From Mansonella perstans (Eukaryota > Nematoda > Chromadorea > Rhabditida > Onchocercidae): a stretch of 60,524 bases of DNA. This document shows positions 23,261 through 36,782 of the stretch, one piece after another. A program made the position numbers and the translations under genes. The notes beneath the pieces were generated by a model. It was not told the origin of the DNA, searched no databases, and saw nothing but the letters and a program-made list of their open reading frames with translations. The stretch is taken from the NCBI GenBank assembly GCA_037074765.1, contig JBAMDO010000267.1:1-60524 (forward strand). Reading direction: 5' to 3'. Each line of letters starts with the position of its first letter. The first letter of the stretch is position 1.

Positions 23261-24092
23261 TTTTAATTTGTTAAAAATTTTCAATACTTAATGCAATTTA
23301 AACTCTCAAAGAGTTCTATTAAAGTAATACAAACTACTTCGTTGTTATTGAATATAGCGTATTTTTCAAACATATTTTAACATTTTGGTGCGGTAATTAT
23401 AATTGCTATTAATAATAAAAATTGGTGAATAATTTTATAGTATACTCATTTCATGTAATCTATAATATCGCATATGAAACGTTGTAACAAAAGCGTCAAA
23501 GTTTCGTCTTGAATTAATCAATAATATGCATTGATTATTCGATAATGTATACATGTACATTATCAGTTTACATTCGCATTTAAAAATTTTGATTGAATTG
23601 AAGAAATTTTTCCCAGAAATGAATTTAATTTCATTATTTTAAAAATTAAGTTTGAAATTTTTTATTTATTTCCTGAAAATTTGACGGTAATTTTCCCTAA
23701 ATTTTTATTTTTTTTTCTTGTTCTTCTCTAGGCACAACATAAATTAGATAAGCAATTCATTTTCTGCTAGTCAGACTTAAAAAGTTAGAATTTTCTTTTT
23801 TTTTTTAAGTACAAATACTTGCGGAGTTTATCTGAAATGAAATGACACTTTATCAAGAAGAGAGGAAGGGAAAAAAATAAAAGACTACATAAGTCTCAGA
23901 TCGCTTCGAATAGTTGACATATTTCAAATTAGAAGAAAGTTAGCTATGGTTCTATGGTTCGATTGGTTCGGTAAGAATCAAAGATGATTATTTGTAAAAT
24001 GGATTTATTGCTTTGATTTTTTCAACTGTTCTTATCAGCTTAATCTCTGATATGTGGTCTATCGATTACATCGAGATTATTCTATTTTTGAA

Positions 24093-24172
24093 GTCGTGGT
24101 GGGTTTATAGGCGTTTGCTCTTCACCCACCCCTCGCGGGTCTTCAGGAACAGCTCGTAATTAGCGATCTCTT
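24093..24172 (-). other. Orphan exon candidate
   Basis: On the minus strand KEIANYELFLKTREGWVKSK followed by RL and a stop is encoded after an AAATAG acceptor-like site (about 24173-24178). The stretch is far richer in G and C than its neighbours (for example CACCCACCCCTCGCGGGTC on the plus strand). No neighbouring exon recognised. Confidence 0.25.
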
Positions 24173-27100
24173 TCCTATTTTTTTAATTCAATTAAAACTG
24201 GAACTAAATTGAAGTTTTTAATTAATTAATTACAGACTGGATTGAAACTAAAATTTTTTATTTGCTATTACTCGTCTTTTTCCTTGTGTTGTCCAAGATA
24301 TGTTTATTTTGTTATGATAATTCCATTAAATGTAAATTTGGTAAAAAAAAATGAACAGAATGCATTGGAACACTTACATAATCTGCATTTCAAATTCTTG
24401 AGTTAAGCTATTTTCGGAAACTATAATTATCAAATTTCTTCTCCATCTCTCTCAATATGGTAAAAAGAAGGAAAAGAAAAAAGGACAAAAACTTTTTGAA
24501 AGTGTTAATTTACTTTCTTTTTTCTTTTGAGCCATAAATTCGATGCAAAAATTTTGAAAACAATTTCAAATCCGGATCCAGCATCAATTAACAGTATATT
24601 TTATTGCAACAGGTAGATATAGGCATACATACAAACAAACACATACATACGTACATACACATGAACACATAGACATCCACACATAAACACACAAAACAAA
24701 AAGCAACACGGCAGTTGTTTAACTTGTCGAATTACTTTAAATTTCATCCTTCATTGAACAACTAATTTGGTTACTTTTTTAAAATTTTCCATTATGAGAG
24801 ATAATTAAATCGCTAATTAATTAATTTAATTACTAATTTGTTAGCACAAAATTATCAAGAAGTTTTATCGGTTCATTCTTCAACATTACATCATTTCTGG
24901 CATATCTATCCATTCAATCATTCATTCATTCATTTATCCATTAATTAATTCATTCATTCATCCATCCATTGGTTTCATTTGCTTTTCCAAATTAAATTAA
25001 TTCATTCATTCATCCGTCAATTCATTCATTAATTCAACCGCTTTCATTTGCTTTTCCAAATTAAAAGCAAAACTCAAATTCGTGATACAGTTAATTTATA
25101 TGGTTAATCTATTCAAACAAAAGAACTGATTAATCAAATTGACATTTTTCGGCTTTTTTTTTTGTCATCGATTGACTAACGAATTTATTTTTTGCCTATC
25201 TCATTTTCAATCTTCCATTCATGCTTATCTTCCCCTTTCTCTCTCTCTCTCCTTTTCATTCTCTGTTCTTCTCTATCACTTTCTCTCTCATTTTTTCATT
25301 CCTTTGTAACACACACACAAATATTTTGTTGATTTTATTCACAATTTTTCATTTTAAGCTTATTCAAGAATCTAATCAAATAAAAATTCCTTAAACTCTT
25401 TAAACTTTTCTTTCCTTTTCCTTTTTTTCTTTTCTTTTTAAGCTCATTTCTTTTCTGTCCTTTTTTCTTTTTCTTTTTTAAAGTTTAAAATTGAAAAATT
25501 GTCGTAATTACTAAGAAAAAAAAGAGACAAAACTTTTATTACCAATGAAAAATGAATTTCTGCACTAAAAAAAATCACTTCTAATTTCAGAAAATGATAA
25601 TTTCAGTTGTCCAATTGTCCATTTCCATTAATTAATCACTTTGTCTCATCGATTGGAATGACAACACTCTGCCCATTATCCATATGACAGTTTCAATCTA
25701 ATTCAACAGTTCCATAATTTTTTCTTTGAGCTTCTTTTATCCAACAAAACAATTAGGCGTTTTTTATTAAATACCAGAAAAAAATTTTGTTTAGATATAA
25801 AACAATTAGCAAAGAAAAAGGAAGAAAAATAAAAAAAGCAGAGAAAGAAAAGAAATCCTTACGGAAATAATTATAGGAATAGAAATGATTTATGATTAAT
25901 TTCAAAATTAAAACTTTTTTCTAAAACATTTCTGTCTCCTTCCCTTTCTATCTCTTTCTCTTTCACTTCGCCTTTTGAAATCAGAATTTTTCATTGGAGA
26001 GGAATCTTTTCATTTCGAATGGATTTTACTTATAAGTTATTCTTATTGTTATGAACTGAATCCCATTGGGGTGTAAAATTCATTTGGTTGTTTACATTTA
26101 ATGTCATTTCATTTAAATGTTGTTTACATTTATTTAATATCTTCATTATTTCCATTTCATATGTGATAAACTAATTTACCTCGAGAAATTTTGCAGTTAA
26201 TTGAAAATTTATCAAAATGAATTTGATATAATAAAGTGAGATGCAAGGTAGAATGACAGTGGCTTTTTTTTCGACTCAAGATTTCACTATCAAATAATAG
26301 AATATGATTATTTATTTTATAACTGATGAAGGATCGCAATGGAAATTAAAAGCTGTCTGAAGCTATTATTAAATGATTTTATGATTTCAGTGAGTATTGC
26401 CTTCATTTATACTTATATGTATGGAATTATTCTGTGCAATTATATTCCTGATCCATTGAATCTTTTAGGCAAGCCATTCATTTGTATTTGTGCGTGTTAC
26501 ACTTAAATAAACTTGATCCTTAACCGTGATTTTATACTTGAAAACTTGATTCCCGTGATTTTATACTTGAAAGTGATACTTATGCTTACAAGAACTATTG
26601 GAATCCCATAGATCTTAGCATTCATTGGTTGTTTACATTTAATGTCTTCATTTCATTTGAGTTCTTTTTCGTCAAATAAACTTTTAATTTATTCTATATG
26701 CCATGTCTTGGATTGTTTATGTAATTAAATTTCAGTATAAAATGGATTTTGACCTAATCCTTATTTCAATTTATCAGTAACTTTAAGCATTCTTCATTAA
26801 TCAAAAGTTATGAAATTATTTCAAAATTTTAAAAATTTGAAATCTGTGAGAAAATGTTGCCAAGTTTTACTCAATAAAGAATTAATAATAACAGAGAGAA
26901 AATTCCGAAACACACAAGAATTAGTGAAGCTATTTTGAAGAAAAATTTATGTCGTAAATTCTTAATAGAGTTTGATTAATGATAATCTGATTATTTAACA
27001 GTCAATGAAGAGGTCAGCTGTTGCTGTAAAATAATCATTAAATGAAATTTATGTGTGGTAAATGGAATAAATGAATTGCAATGCAAAAATGAGCATGAAA

Positions 27101-27337
27101 TAAATATAGTAGACAAGTGAAAAAAAATTAAATTTATGAGAAATTTGAACCAATCGCTTAAATAATTTTTTTTATGAAAAATGGATGATGACATTTTTAA
27201 TAACAAGTTGATGTTTTTAAAACTTCATAACTTATTCATTCTCACAATGCATTCATTGAAAAAAGTTTGAAATTATAAATGACAGGAAAATATTTGAACT
27301 ATCTGCACTTTTTTGACATCACATTTTGAACTACCTA

Positions 27338-27805
27338 CTTACCTGAACTTATTCACCTTGCTTTTCTTTTTCTACAGGATATATTTCAGTTTGTATTTTT
27401 TAACTCACATTAATTATCCTGAATAATTTAACCTCTGTGCTACATGTGTTGTCATTACTGGCATGCCATAAGAGTGAAATAAATGACATGAAAATATTTG
27501 AACTTAATTACTTACCTGAACTTATTCACCTTGCCTTTTTTTACAACACATATTTTTAATCTTACATTAATTATCCTCGGATAATTTAACTTTTGTGCTA
27601 AATGTGATATCGACACTGGGATAACATAAGAGAGGAATAAATGACAGAAAAATATTATAACTAATAATTACTTACCTGAACTTGTTCACCTTGTTTTTTT
27701 CTACAGTACATATTTTAGTTTATATTTTTTAATTTACATTAATTGTCCTTGAATAATTCAAACTTTGTGCTTAATATAATGTCATCACTGGGACATAGGA
27801 CAAGG
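27338..27805. repeat. Tandem repeat, about 160-173 bp unit, three copies
   Basis: The block CTTACCTGAACTT recurs at 27341, 27514 and 27674, each time followed by TTCACCTTG, a T-rich tract, an ATTAAT-rich stretch and a CATAAGAG/AATAAATGACA-like end. Copies differ by substitutions and small indels. Confidence 0.8.
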
Positions 27806-27989
27806 AAAAGCAGGAAATAGCAAAGTAAATTTAAATTGAGCGGTAGCAAGTAAATAATATAACGAATAGGGAGTAATTTATCTGCGGGATAATTTAATCA
27901 TTCATTCACTTTCTAATATTTTTTAACCGCTGAATGATGCATAACAAAGTCTCCTGATGGAATTCATATTTTTCTCTCTCTTGCATTTC

Positions 27990-28400
27990 TTCTTGACTAA
28001 TTGACAAAATCATTTATCATTTATTTCTCAATTTTATGTGGAAGTCTCGAGGAAAGAGAGAGAGAGAGGGAGAGAAAAAAATAAAAAATAGTGTGGTAGT
28101 AATGATCAGTTGTTAATGTTGTCAGTACTGGAACAATAGTAATTATCATTATTTATTCCTAATAATTATTATTATTTATCGTCGTAATTAAATTCAGCAC
28201 AGAGAAATTTCCTTATTTTTCATTTGGAAAATAATAAAATACTTTGTCATTTATTCTCATTTATACGAAAGTCTCGAAAATACACCTACCGATTACAGAA
28301 AGAGAGAGGGAGAGAGATAGAAATAAAGAAAAGTAAGATAATAATGATAAGTTTTTAATGTTACCATTACTGTTATCATTGATATCATTGTTATCGTTGC
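27990..28400. repeat. Diverged tandem duplication, about 245 bp unit
   Basis: Two copies share a TTTATTCTCA/TTTATTTCTCA start, AGTCTCGA, a GAGAGAGGGAGAGA purine tract and a downstream GTTTTTAATGTTA/GTTGTTAATGTTG block. Confidence 0.6.
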
Positions 28401-28779
28401 TGAAACAGTAGTAATGTTATCAAACTGGAACACCAATGGTGTTATCATTGCTCAAACAGTAGTAGTTTTATTTTTACTGGAGCAATATTACTTTTTTAAA
28501 CTTTTTTAGCCATCATTTATTTTCACATTCTTATCAGATTTATACCAGTTAAATTCAGTTTATCAAATTACTAAACTGTTTATGAATTTTCTTATGATAT
28601 GATGCAAGTTAAAGGAAGAAGATTTTAAATGAAAGTCAAAGGCGACGGAAATGGAATGGCTTTTTGTGAGAAATGAATGAATTATTTAATTACCCTTAGG
28701 ACAGCCAAAGATTTTCTAATAAAAAAATTATTGAACTTCAAAAATTTTTTCTCAAATTTTTACTTTTTTTTGTTTTTAA

Positions 28780-29110
28780 ATAATTGCTATTTTTTTTTGA
28801 AAAATGTCATTTCCTGTTTTGAGTTTTTTTTTTTTTTTTAAATGTAACAATTGATTAATTTCACCGTAAGATAGTACAAAAAATTTCATTTCCAATTTGT
28901 TACATTTTAATTAATCAGTAAAAAAATCATTTCCGATTTTGATTGATTAGCTTCATTGTAAGATGATGCAAAAATTTTCGTTTCCAATTTTGATTGATTA
29001 GCTTGATTGTAAGATAGCGCAAAAAATTCCATTTTCAATTTCGCTACATTTAATTAATCGGTACAATTTCATTTCCAATTCTGTTAAATTTAATTAATCA
29101 GTGAAAAAAA
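28780..29110. repeat. Minisatellite-like repeat, about 60 bp unit
   Basis: Units with TTTCATTTCCAATT, a GTTACATTT or GATTGATTAGC core and TTAATTAATCAGT or GTAAGATAG ends recur about five times with variation, just upstream of the stomatin start. Confidence 0.65.
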
Positions 29111-29310
29111 AAGATGAAATAATATCTGACACCATTTTGTTCATATAGCTAAAGGATATTGTTAATAAATGTTAATACAATTTTCCGGATATTAATTAAA
29201 ACAATTACACATTGCACACTGACACACATTATTCCTGACTGCATTGAAATTTTTTCCGAAAAAAAAATGATCAGGAAGATGTATGAAATATTAGATGAGG
29301 TATATATTTT

Positions 29311-29323
29311 ATTTCAACTTCAG
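29311..29323 (+). promoter_or_regulatory. Possible spliced-leader acceptor of the stomatin gene
   Basis: ATTTCAACTTCAG ends 31 bp before the likely start ATG at 29355. In nematodes such a site without an upstream exon usually marks spliced-leader trans-splicing. Inference only. Confidence 0.4.
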
Positions 29324-29354
29324 TGAAAACTTGGTGAAGAAGATACTAACAAAA

Positions 29355-32102
29355 ATGCTACAAAATCGTATGTCACTTCGACATCGTTCGGCAAATATCC
29401 CACGACCACGACCTTCATCGGCATCCTATGAGCGTAAGCTATTCAACAATTATGAATACTTTAATTATGATTACTTTTTTTAATTGTGATTACGATTATT
29501 AGTTATGATTACCTTTTTGTTTTTGACTTTTCTATCTTTTTAAATGAATTAGAGTTATTTTAAATCTTTGACGGCTAATTAAATAATTTAACGAACAAAT
29601 TACTCCATTAACATTACCTTTATAATATGCATTACATTGATTAATTAATTCAAATGTTACAACTATACTGATTAATTAATTCAAATGTTATGATTGCATT
29701 GATTAATTAATTCAATGATTAGTTAATTTATCTTAGATTAATTAGCTAATCACTATATTATCATTTCATTTCTCAGCAATTAAAAATTAAAATGCATTTG
29801 TCGAGTAATTCATTACTCATTTTATTATTTTGCACAGAAAATGCTAATTAAATTCAATTACCTCATTCACTTTTATTCTTATAATTTATTGCATTGTCGA
29901 AAAAATTTTAAATTTGCAATTAACATTAAATAAATTTGAACGAAAATTTTTTTGACGATATTTCAGCTGTTAAAAGATTTAAATAAAATTTCCGATAATT
30001 TATCATTTCCATTACAAATAATTTCGTCTCAAATATGAGTAAATAATTTCAGCTCTCATTAAACCTGAAATTGGTATCTGTGGTTGGATATTGATAATTT
30101 TCACATATATAATCATCTTTCTAACGTTACCATTTTCAGCTTGTGCTTGTATCAAGGTTTCAAATTTTTTTTGCAATTATTTAATAATCAAAACATTTTT
30201 TTTTCAATGAATTTTGAGAAATTTAAAATAGATAAACAATGAAAGAAAGATATGGAAGCAGAGAGAGAGAGAGAGGCATGGAAAAAGAGAGAAATAAGTG
30301 ATAATTTTGGAAAAATTTAAAACTTTAATTAATTTGTCTCATCTAAGATAAGCCATGATGTTATTTAAGGTTGTGCAGGAATATGAAAGAGCTGTAATAT
30401 TTCGTTTGGGACGATTAATGACAGGCAAAGCTCGTGGACCTGGTATTAATTTTTCCCTATTTTCTTTTTACTAAAATCAGTAATATTTTCCTGTTATGCA
30501 TATTACAAGCCTGTTATATATATTACAGGTCTGTTATACATATTAATGATTTTCCTGTTATACATATTAATGCACATTGCAGGCCTGTTTTTTGTTTTGC
30601 CATGTATTGATTCATACAGGAAGGTTGATTTACGGGTTGTATCATTTGATGTGCCACCACAAGAGGTATTTCATTATAGTAGTTTTATTACCGTAATTTA
30701 GATTTGATATATAAATTACCGCATGATAATATTTTTACCTATTCGTTAATTAATTTTTTCTAACCGTATTCAAATTCAGATTTTATCACGTGATTCGGTA
30801 ACTGTAGCTGTCGATGCAGTCGTTTATTTTCGTATCTCAAATGCTACCGTATCCGTAACGAATGTTGAAGATGCTAGTCGTTCAACGAAATTATTGGCGC
30901 AAACAACGCTTAGAAACATCTTAGGTACAAAAACCTTAGCTGAAATGCTCAGTGATCGAGAAGCAATCTCAATGCAAATGCATGTAAGATTTTTATTGCA
31001 ATCATTTTCATTAAAAAAATCCATTAATTAAGATTCGGGATTCTCCCGAGACAATCCTTGATAAATCTTTGAGATCTTAAGAGCACAATGGTAATTTATT
31101 CACATGCAAATCAATGTTTGCATTATTAGTGATTATTAAGAATTTATTTTTTTCTCAGCTTACCAAACTCTTTGCTTCACATCAATGAAGTTTTCTTAAT
31201 TATATTTTTCATAAAGGATTTGGAAATAATTTAAATTAATTTAAACTAATGAGAAATGTCTCGAAAAATTTGTCACAGTAGATAATTTTATGTTTTTAAT
31301 TGCAAAATAGAGATTTTTTTTTTCAGGATACTCTAGACGAAGCAACTGATCCATGGGGTGTGCGAGTGGAGCGGGTAGAAGTGAAAGATGTTCGTCTACC
31401 TGTACAGTTACAACGTGTTATGGCAGCTGAAGCGGAAGCTGTACGCGAAGCACGCGCTAAGGTATGTTAAATGAAATTAATCGTAAAATTAAAATTATCT
31501 AACAATTTAATTTGATTACGCAATAAATCATTGATTTAGTATTAATTCAAAATCACAAATAATTATTGAGTAATTTAAAGCATTACTCAGTATTATTATG
31601 ATTATGATCTTTTCAGGTAATAGCAGCAGAAGGTGAGAAGAAAGCTTCAAAATCTCTTAATGAAGCTGCAAATATGATTGCTAAGTCACCATGCGCAGTT
31701 CAGTTACGTTATCTTCAAACTCTTAATTCAATCAGGTTTGTATTTCAACTACCGTTATTTGGCATTTCTCAGTGAGTTATAAAAATTAGTGCAAGGAATT
31801 CTGTTAATGTTAAAAATCTTTTAAACTATTTTATTATCTGAATTTAATCAGTAATATTTCCATTTCCAATTGAACACACTCAAATGTTTATTCTACAACA
31901 TATTTATTCAAGTATATCTAAACATTAATCTATTAAAATTATTTATTCAAGTATATCTAAACATTAATCTACTAAAATTACATGTATATATGTATACTGC
32001 ATATGAATGATACGAAATATCCATTTCCAATTGAATCTACTCAAACATTTGTTCTACAACTATAAGTATATTACTATTAAATAAATATTAGTCTATTACA
32101 AT

Positions 32103-32140
<38 letters not shown>

Positions 32141-32444
32141 CTGTATATGAATAATATGAAATATTTATTTCTAATTGAATCTACTCAAATATTTATCCTA
32201 CAACAACATTTATAATATATTACTATTACTGATATAAACATTAATATAATTAAATATATATGAGTGATGTGAAAGAACGAATGCTTTTATGAAGAATGAT
32301 TTTACAAATGTAATTTCCTTTCTTCTCTTCTTTTCTTACACTATTTTAATTCAAAGTTTATTTTGCAGTGCCGAGAAGAATTCAACAGTAATATTTCCAT
32401 TTCCAGTAGAACTTATTAAACTATTAATTCCAACACATTCATAA
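29355..32444 (+). CDS. Stomatin / SPFH (band 7) membrane protein
   Basis: Integral membrane scaffold of the stomatin family (nematode relatives UNC-1, MEC-2, STO proteins), which sits on the inner face of the plasma membrane and modulates ion channels and gap junctions. Eight exons: 29355-29433, 30053-30156, 30370-30442, 30583-30665, 30780-30983, 31327-31461, 31617-31735, 32369-32444; phases agree and there is no frameshift. It encodes 290 residues: a short Arg/Ser/Pro-rich N-terminus, a hydrophobic hairpin with the conserved proline ([16 protein letters not shown], about residues 48-61), then the SPFH domain with [38 protein letters not shown] and the AEGE repeat, ending [17 protein letters not shown]. 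The start at 29355 has a second in-frame ATG at 29370. I cannot tell which stomatin paralogue it is. Confidence 0.97.
31846..32245 (+). repeat. Decayed copies of the stomatin terminal exon in its last intron
   Basis: Three stretches (about 31849-31915, 32017-32080, 32157-32222) resemble the start of exon 8: TAATATTTCCATTTCCA, then GAA-like codons and a CTACAACA block. The first would still read VIFPFPIE in one frame, but not in the frame set by exon 7. A (TA)n run lies at 32106-32137. Confidence 0.6.
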
Positions 32445-34528
32445 GTATATTACAATTATTTATATGACCGTTTTCTCATCAACATTTTGTTTAGGTTTTT
32501 ATGTTTCTCCTTCATTTGCATATTTTTTAAAAATGTTTATTTTAAAATTTTTTATCAATAGTTAATGGGTAATGAATCATTCGAACAACATGTGATTTTG
32601 TAAAATTTTGTCACAATTTCCCACAATTTTACATAAATTGTAATGATTACAGAATTGTCTTCAACGAATGTAAGAAATCAAATCCTAAAGTTTATTATTT
32701 CATCCACTTGAATTTAATTTTAAATTAAAATCATTTTTACCTTTGCTAAATGAAGTATTACAAAGAGCTAAACAAGCAGTTTGATGATTTATGAAGAATG
32801 AAATGAAATATTTCATTTGAATTTGACCAATTTGATCAATTTATTTTCAACGAAGATTTTATATCGAATGATAAAAATCATCAGTTTTTTATACTGTTTT
32901 TTTTTAAATACTCTTTTGATAAGTGGAAAAAATAATGAAATATTTTTATTGGGGAAAATAGCTTATATGCTTGGTAATACTCACTGACATTTGGATCATA
33001 ATTGGTAATTGTTGTGTGTAATGATTGCGCAGTTGAATGCTGTCATTTTTTGATGGAATAAAGAGAACACAATGAATTACGAGTACCAAAATGGCGATGA
33101 TTTCAAATCTTGAATAACAATATTACGATGACAAGACAACAAAGTTATGGTGTCACTTGGCACATCATTTCGTGAAAGATGTCATATGCTTGCAATATCA
33201 TAAAAGTTTTATCATCTTATTACCTCAACAAATTAGAACAGATGCTTTGAATTCGAATAATTTGGATTAGAAATCAGTTTTCGAGAAAAGCAAGGCAATT
33301 ACGTGTTTTACGTGAACATGCATATGTGTTTCTGCATAGGTAAGAAAGACCAGCCAAATGAAGTTATGAACTGAACTTGTGAATTAGTGAACTAGATTGA
33401 AAAGTGCGCAATCCTTTCCATGGAGCTTTTATTTTATTATTAATCAAAAGTATCGGAATCTGATACGGCGTAGATGGAACACGGAAAATATACAAACACG
33501 TACACACACATATGCTATGCATACTTATATTCAAATGGTGAACACAAATCTATTCAGACGTTGTAATGAAATTATTATTGAAAAATCTAATGAATCGATC
33601 GGATTGTTAATCTGCCAGTGTTGTTATATCAATTCCTTATTCTTAGATTATCATTGAATACATTCAGAAAGTATTGCTGAAATTTTTTCTAGCTACATTT
33701 CTATTTTTGATAATTTGTGAAACTTCTCAAATAATGTTCAATCCATAGTATTCATTATATGATTGATGATTGCAGTCATACTTTAATTCAGTGTTTGAAA
33801 CGGATAATGTTCTTCATTATCATATTTATTTCCACTGACAACGTGAGGCTAAATGTAAATTATAATCAAAGCAGTTTAAATAATGAAAACGTTTCATTTA
33901 AAATATGCCTTAAATACGGTATTTATGCAATAATTACGGTATTTAAATTTTTTTTGAATTTGTTATTTGAACTAATAATCAGTTGCTGTGAAAGTTTTTG
34001 AAATTAAAATTAACGACAAAGCCCTTTATGATTATTGTTAGCACAATTGAATATTTTGAAATGAACATTTACTGAATGAACGGAGGACATAGTATACTTA
34101 AGATAAGTTACTAGACAAAGAATAAAAATATTACAGGTAGTATTCTTGATTGTACTCGTTTAAAAATTTTGTAAGGAATTAGATTGAGATTGAAGTTTAG
34201 CAGGCTTTTGATGGGACATACAATTAGTTAGTACTGAGACGAATCAAATTTCATTCGAGTACAAATTCAAATTTGAATAAATGTTGAAATGAATTCCCAT
34301 TTAATATTGTATGCTCCTTTCGAACCAGTTATATAATTAAAGTTTATTCACAACAATTAAATTAATTTTTTAAATTAAAAAATTAAATAAAATTAAAAAA
34401 TTAATTTTTTAAACTGGAAGAATTTACGAATTAGCTTACAATATTTTCACTATGCACATATTTCTTTTTATCAGACTGCAAGAAAGCCTGTAGTAATTTA
34501 TTATAATAAACGAGAATTGTTGTTTACA

Positions 34529-34767
34529 GTAATTTTATGATTATAGTAATTCTATGATTACAGTAAATTTTATGGCCACAGTACTTTTATAGCTACAATA
34601 ATTTTTAATTTATTATGATACAGGAGCATTGTTGAATACAGTAATTTTATGATTACAGTAAACTTCATGATAACAGCAATTCTATGATTACACTAAATTC
34701 TATAGTCGCAGTAATTTTATGGTTACAGTAATTTTATGAATTCAGCAATTTTTCAGCTATAGTAATT
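34529..34767. repeat. Minisatellite with about 17-19 bp unit
   Basis: Units close to TAATTTTATGATTACAG occur about twelve times with drift (for example 34529, 34552, 34640, 34659, 34719), interrupted once around 34600-34630. Confidence 0.8.
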
Positions 34768-35969
34768 TGTTGTATGAATAAAAATTTAGTTATAGGACTG
34801 AAAGATTATTATTGAACATCGCAAAATTACTTATAAAAGCTTAATCATCGAGCCAAATGTTAATTGCAACTCTGACGAATAGCATCTAAAGGTTATCAAT
34901 ACTTCGTTATTACACTAAACGATGAAATTTAAGCAAATGATTCAAAATCTTTTAAAGCATGAAAAAATTTCGTTTTTTTTTTTGATGAATTATCCATCTA
35001 AGGATATTTCTAAGTAAACTTTACACCACAAAATTTCGTATTGAACATATACATTAAAGTCATTTCAACATTTTTTTATTTTAAAGTTATTTGGATACAT
35101 TTTTATATCTCAAAAATCTTTCATTTTCCCCGACAACGCTAAAAGCATTTTGTTGTATGACAACTTGTTTCTTTTTCCTAAAGTGTAAAATATGGAAAGA
35201 TCTGAACTAAAAAAAAAGTGCTAAATGCACATTTATTTTCTTAATTTAATTAATTGCAGTAGAAATTATTTCCAGCCGAATTGAATTCGTAAAGAATTTA
35301 AATAATGTGGAAATGCATTTCGTATCAACCAAATTTCAAAACACGAATTATTTCAAAATAAACAACGATAAGATGTCATTTGTTGTGATGATTAGTGAAA
35401 TTTGTTCATTGTATTTATTACAAAGTTCCAATAATTTCGTATAGCGTAAACTTCCGGATTTACAACTCTTCAAAGAGCATCATAAGCTTCTGGATTTTTT
35501 CCACAATGTAAGCAGTGTTGATTAGTTAGCAGATGAGGAAGGAAATAATTACACAAGTATAAATTAATTAATATATTTTTTCTAATGTTTAAAAAGATTC
35601 AATGATAGGCTGAGGCAAACCTTTGACTTATCCAATAAGTTATACTGTATTTCAATACTTTACTGTGTTTTCAATACTTGTATTTCAACACTTTGCAAAA
35701 TAATTTAATAATACTAAATAGCTAGCATTACTTCTAATGAGTTTAACTTTATTTCACAATTCGATCACCTTCGATCAAATGAATCAAAATCAGATTATAT
35801 GACAGATATGATTAACAAATTTATTACATACTCCCAGAAAAAAACAAGAAAGGTCGTGACATTCATTGATCTCGCGAAAAAAGAATCCTAAATTCATATA
35901 TGCTTTTCAGTCAAATAGCTTCTTTGATCTTTCAAGAATGTCAACCTTATTTTTATTCAAATTTGATAA

Positions 35970-36165
35970 AATAATTTAAATGACGCTTGCTGATCAATTA
36001 TTAATTTAAATAACACTTGCTGATCAAGCTAATAATTTAAATAACACCGGCTGATTAATTGGTATTTTAAATAACAATTCCTAATCAATTAATAATTTAA
36101 ATAACACTCGTTGATCAATTAATGATTTAAATAATACTTCCTGATCTAATTAATAATTTAACAAA
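35970..36165. repeat. Minisatellite with about 33 bp unit
   Basis: About six copies of a unit close to TAATTTAAATAACACTTGCT followed by GATCAATTAA, with substitutions between copies. Confidence 0.85.
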
Positions 36166-36750
36166 GAAATTAAATTTCTTTTCTCATCTCACCGAACAAT
36201 TTGAAATTTCAACAAAATAGCATCAGTTATAAAATAATGTTAATATTAAAAGTTTTTTTCCCACATTTCCAAATCATCCTTTCTTACTGTTTACTTTGCG
36301 AATTCATACTGTCTTTTTTTGCGCCACTCAAACAACACATTAAATGAACATATAAAAATTATAGAACAGAGAACTGTATAAAGAAAATGTTATTTTAGTA
36401 GAGAAAAAAAGAAAGAAACCTGTAAAAAGATCATCTTTACAAATTTCAAAAAAAAAAAACAAAAACAATTGGTAATAAACAAAAAATTAGAATTGCTTAT
36501 TAAAAATTCAAAAGATTGTTTCATTTGACGATTGAACAGCGGCAATAAATTCGTAATAGCAAAAGAAATTTGTTACAGCTGTGCATTTTTGCTACATAAA
36601 AAGTAGCTATAAATTGCCCAGACAACAGTCTGTTTCCTGTCTCATATATATGTTACATCATTTCTGTTGCTCTTTTTGATTGCATTTTAAATTAATTTCA
36701 ACGAACTTTTCATTTCTTCCACAGCAAATTATAAATAGCATTAAAATAAA

Positions 36751-36782
36751 AGATGAGAACTTTTGAAAGTTCTCATCTTTCA
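36751..36782. other. Hairpin immediately outside the left inverted-repeat arm
   Basis: AAAGATGAGAACTT and its exact complement AAGTTCTCATCTTT are separated by 4 bases, giving a perfect 14-bp stem that ends one base before the identical arm begins. The right arm's flank has only a diverged remnant of this sequence. Confidence 0.85.

Larger units (their letters stand above)
19711..29294. other. Gene-poor AT-rich region of about 9.5 kb
   Basis: No gene recognised. It contains homopolymer-rich DNA, CT/GA and (TTCA)n microsatellites (24900-25040, 25230-25260), an ACATACA-rich tract (24620-24700) and several tandem repeats listed separately. Two short less AT-rich spots look exon-like (20810-20893 and 24093-24172). 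It may include long 5' introns or regulatory DNA of the stomatin gene, but nothing proves that. Confidence 0.5.

Noticed and set aside
24600..24720. ACATACATAC-type tract as a CRISPR or structured array
   Set aside because: Simple microsatellite without spacers, in a eukaryotic genome.
33397..34001. Two plus-strand ORFs of 80-86 codons
   Set aside because: No splice context, AT-driven composition and no recognisable motif; likely chance.
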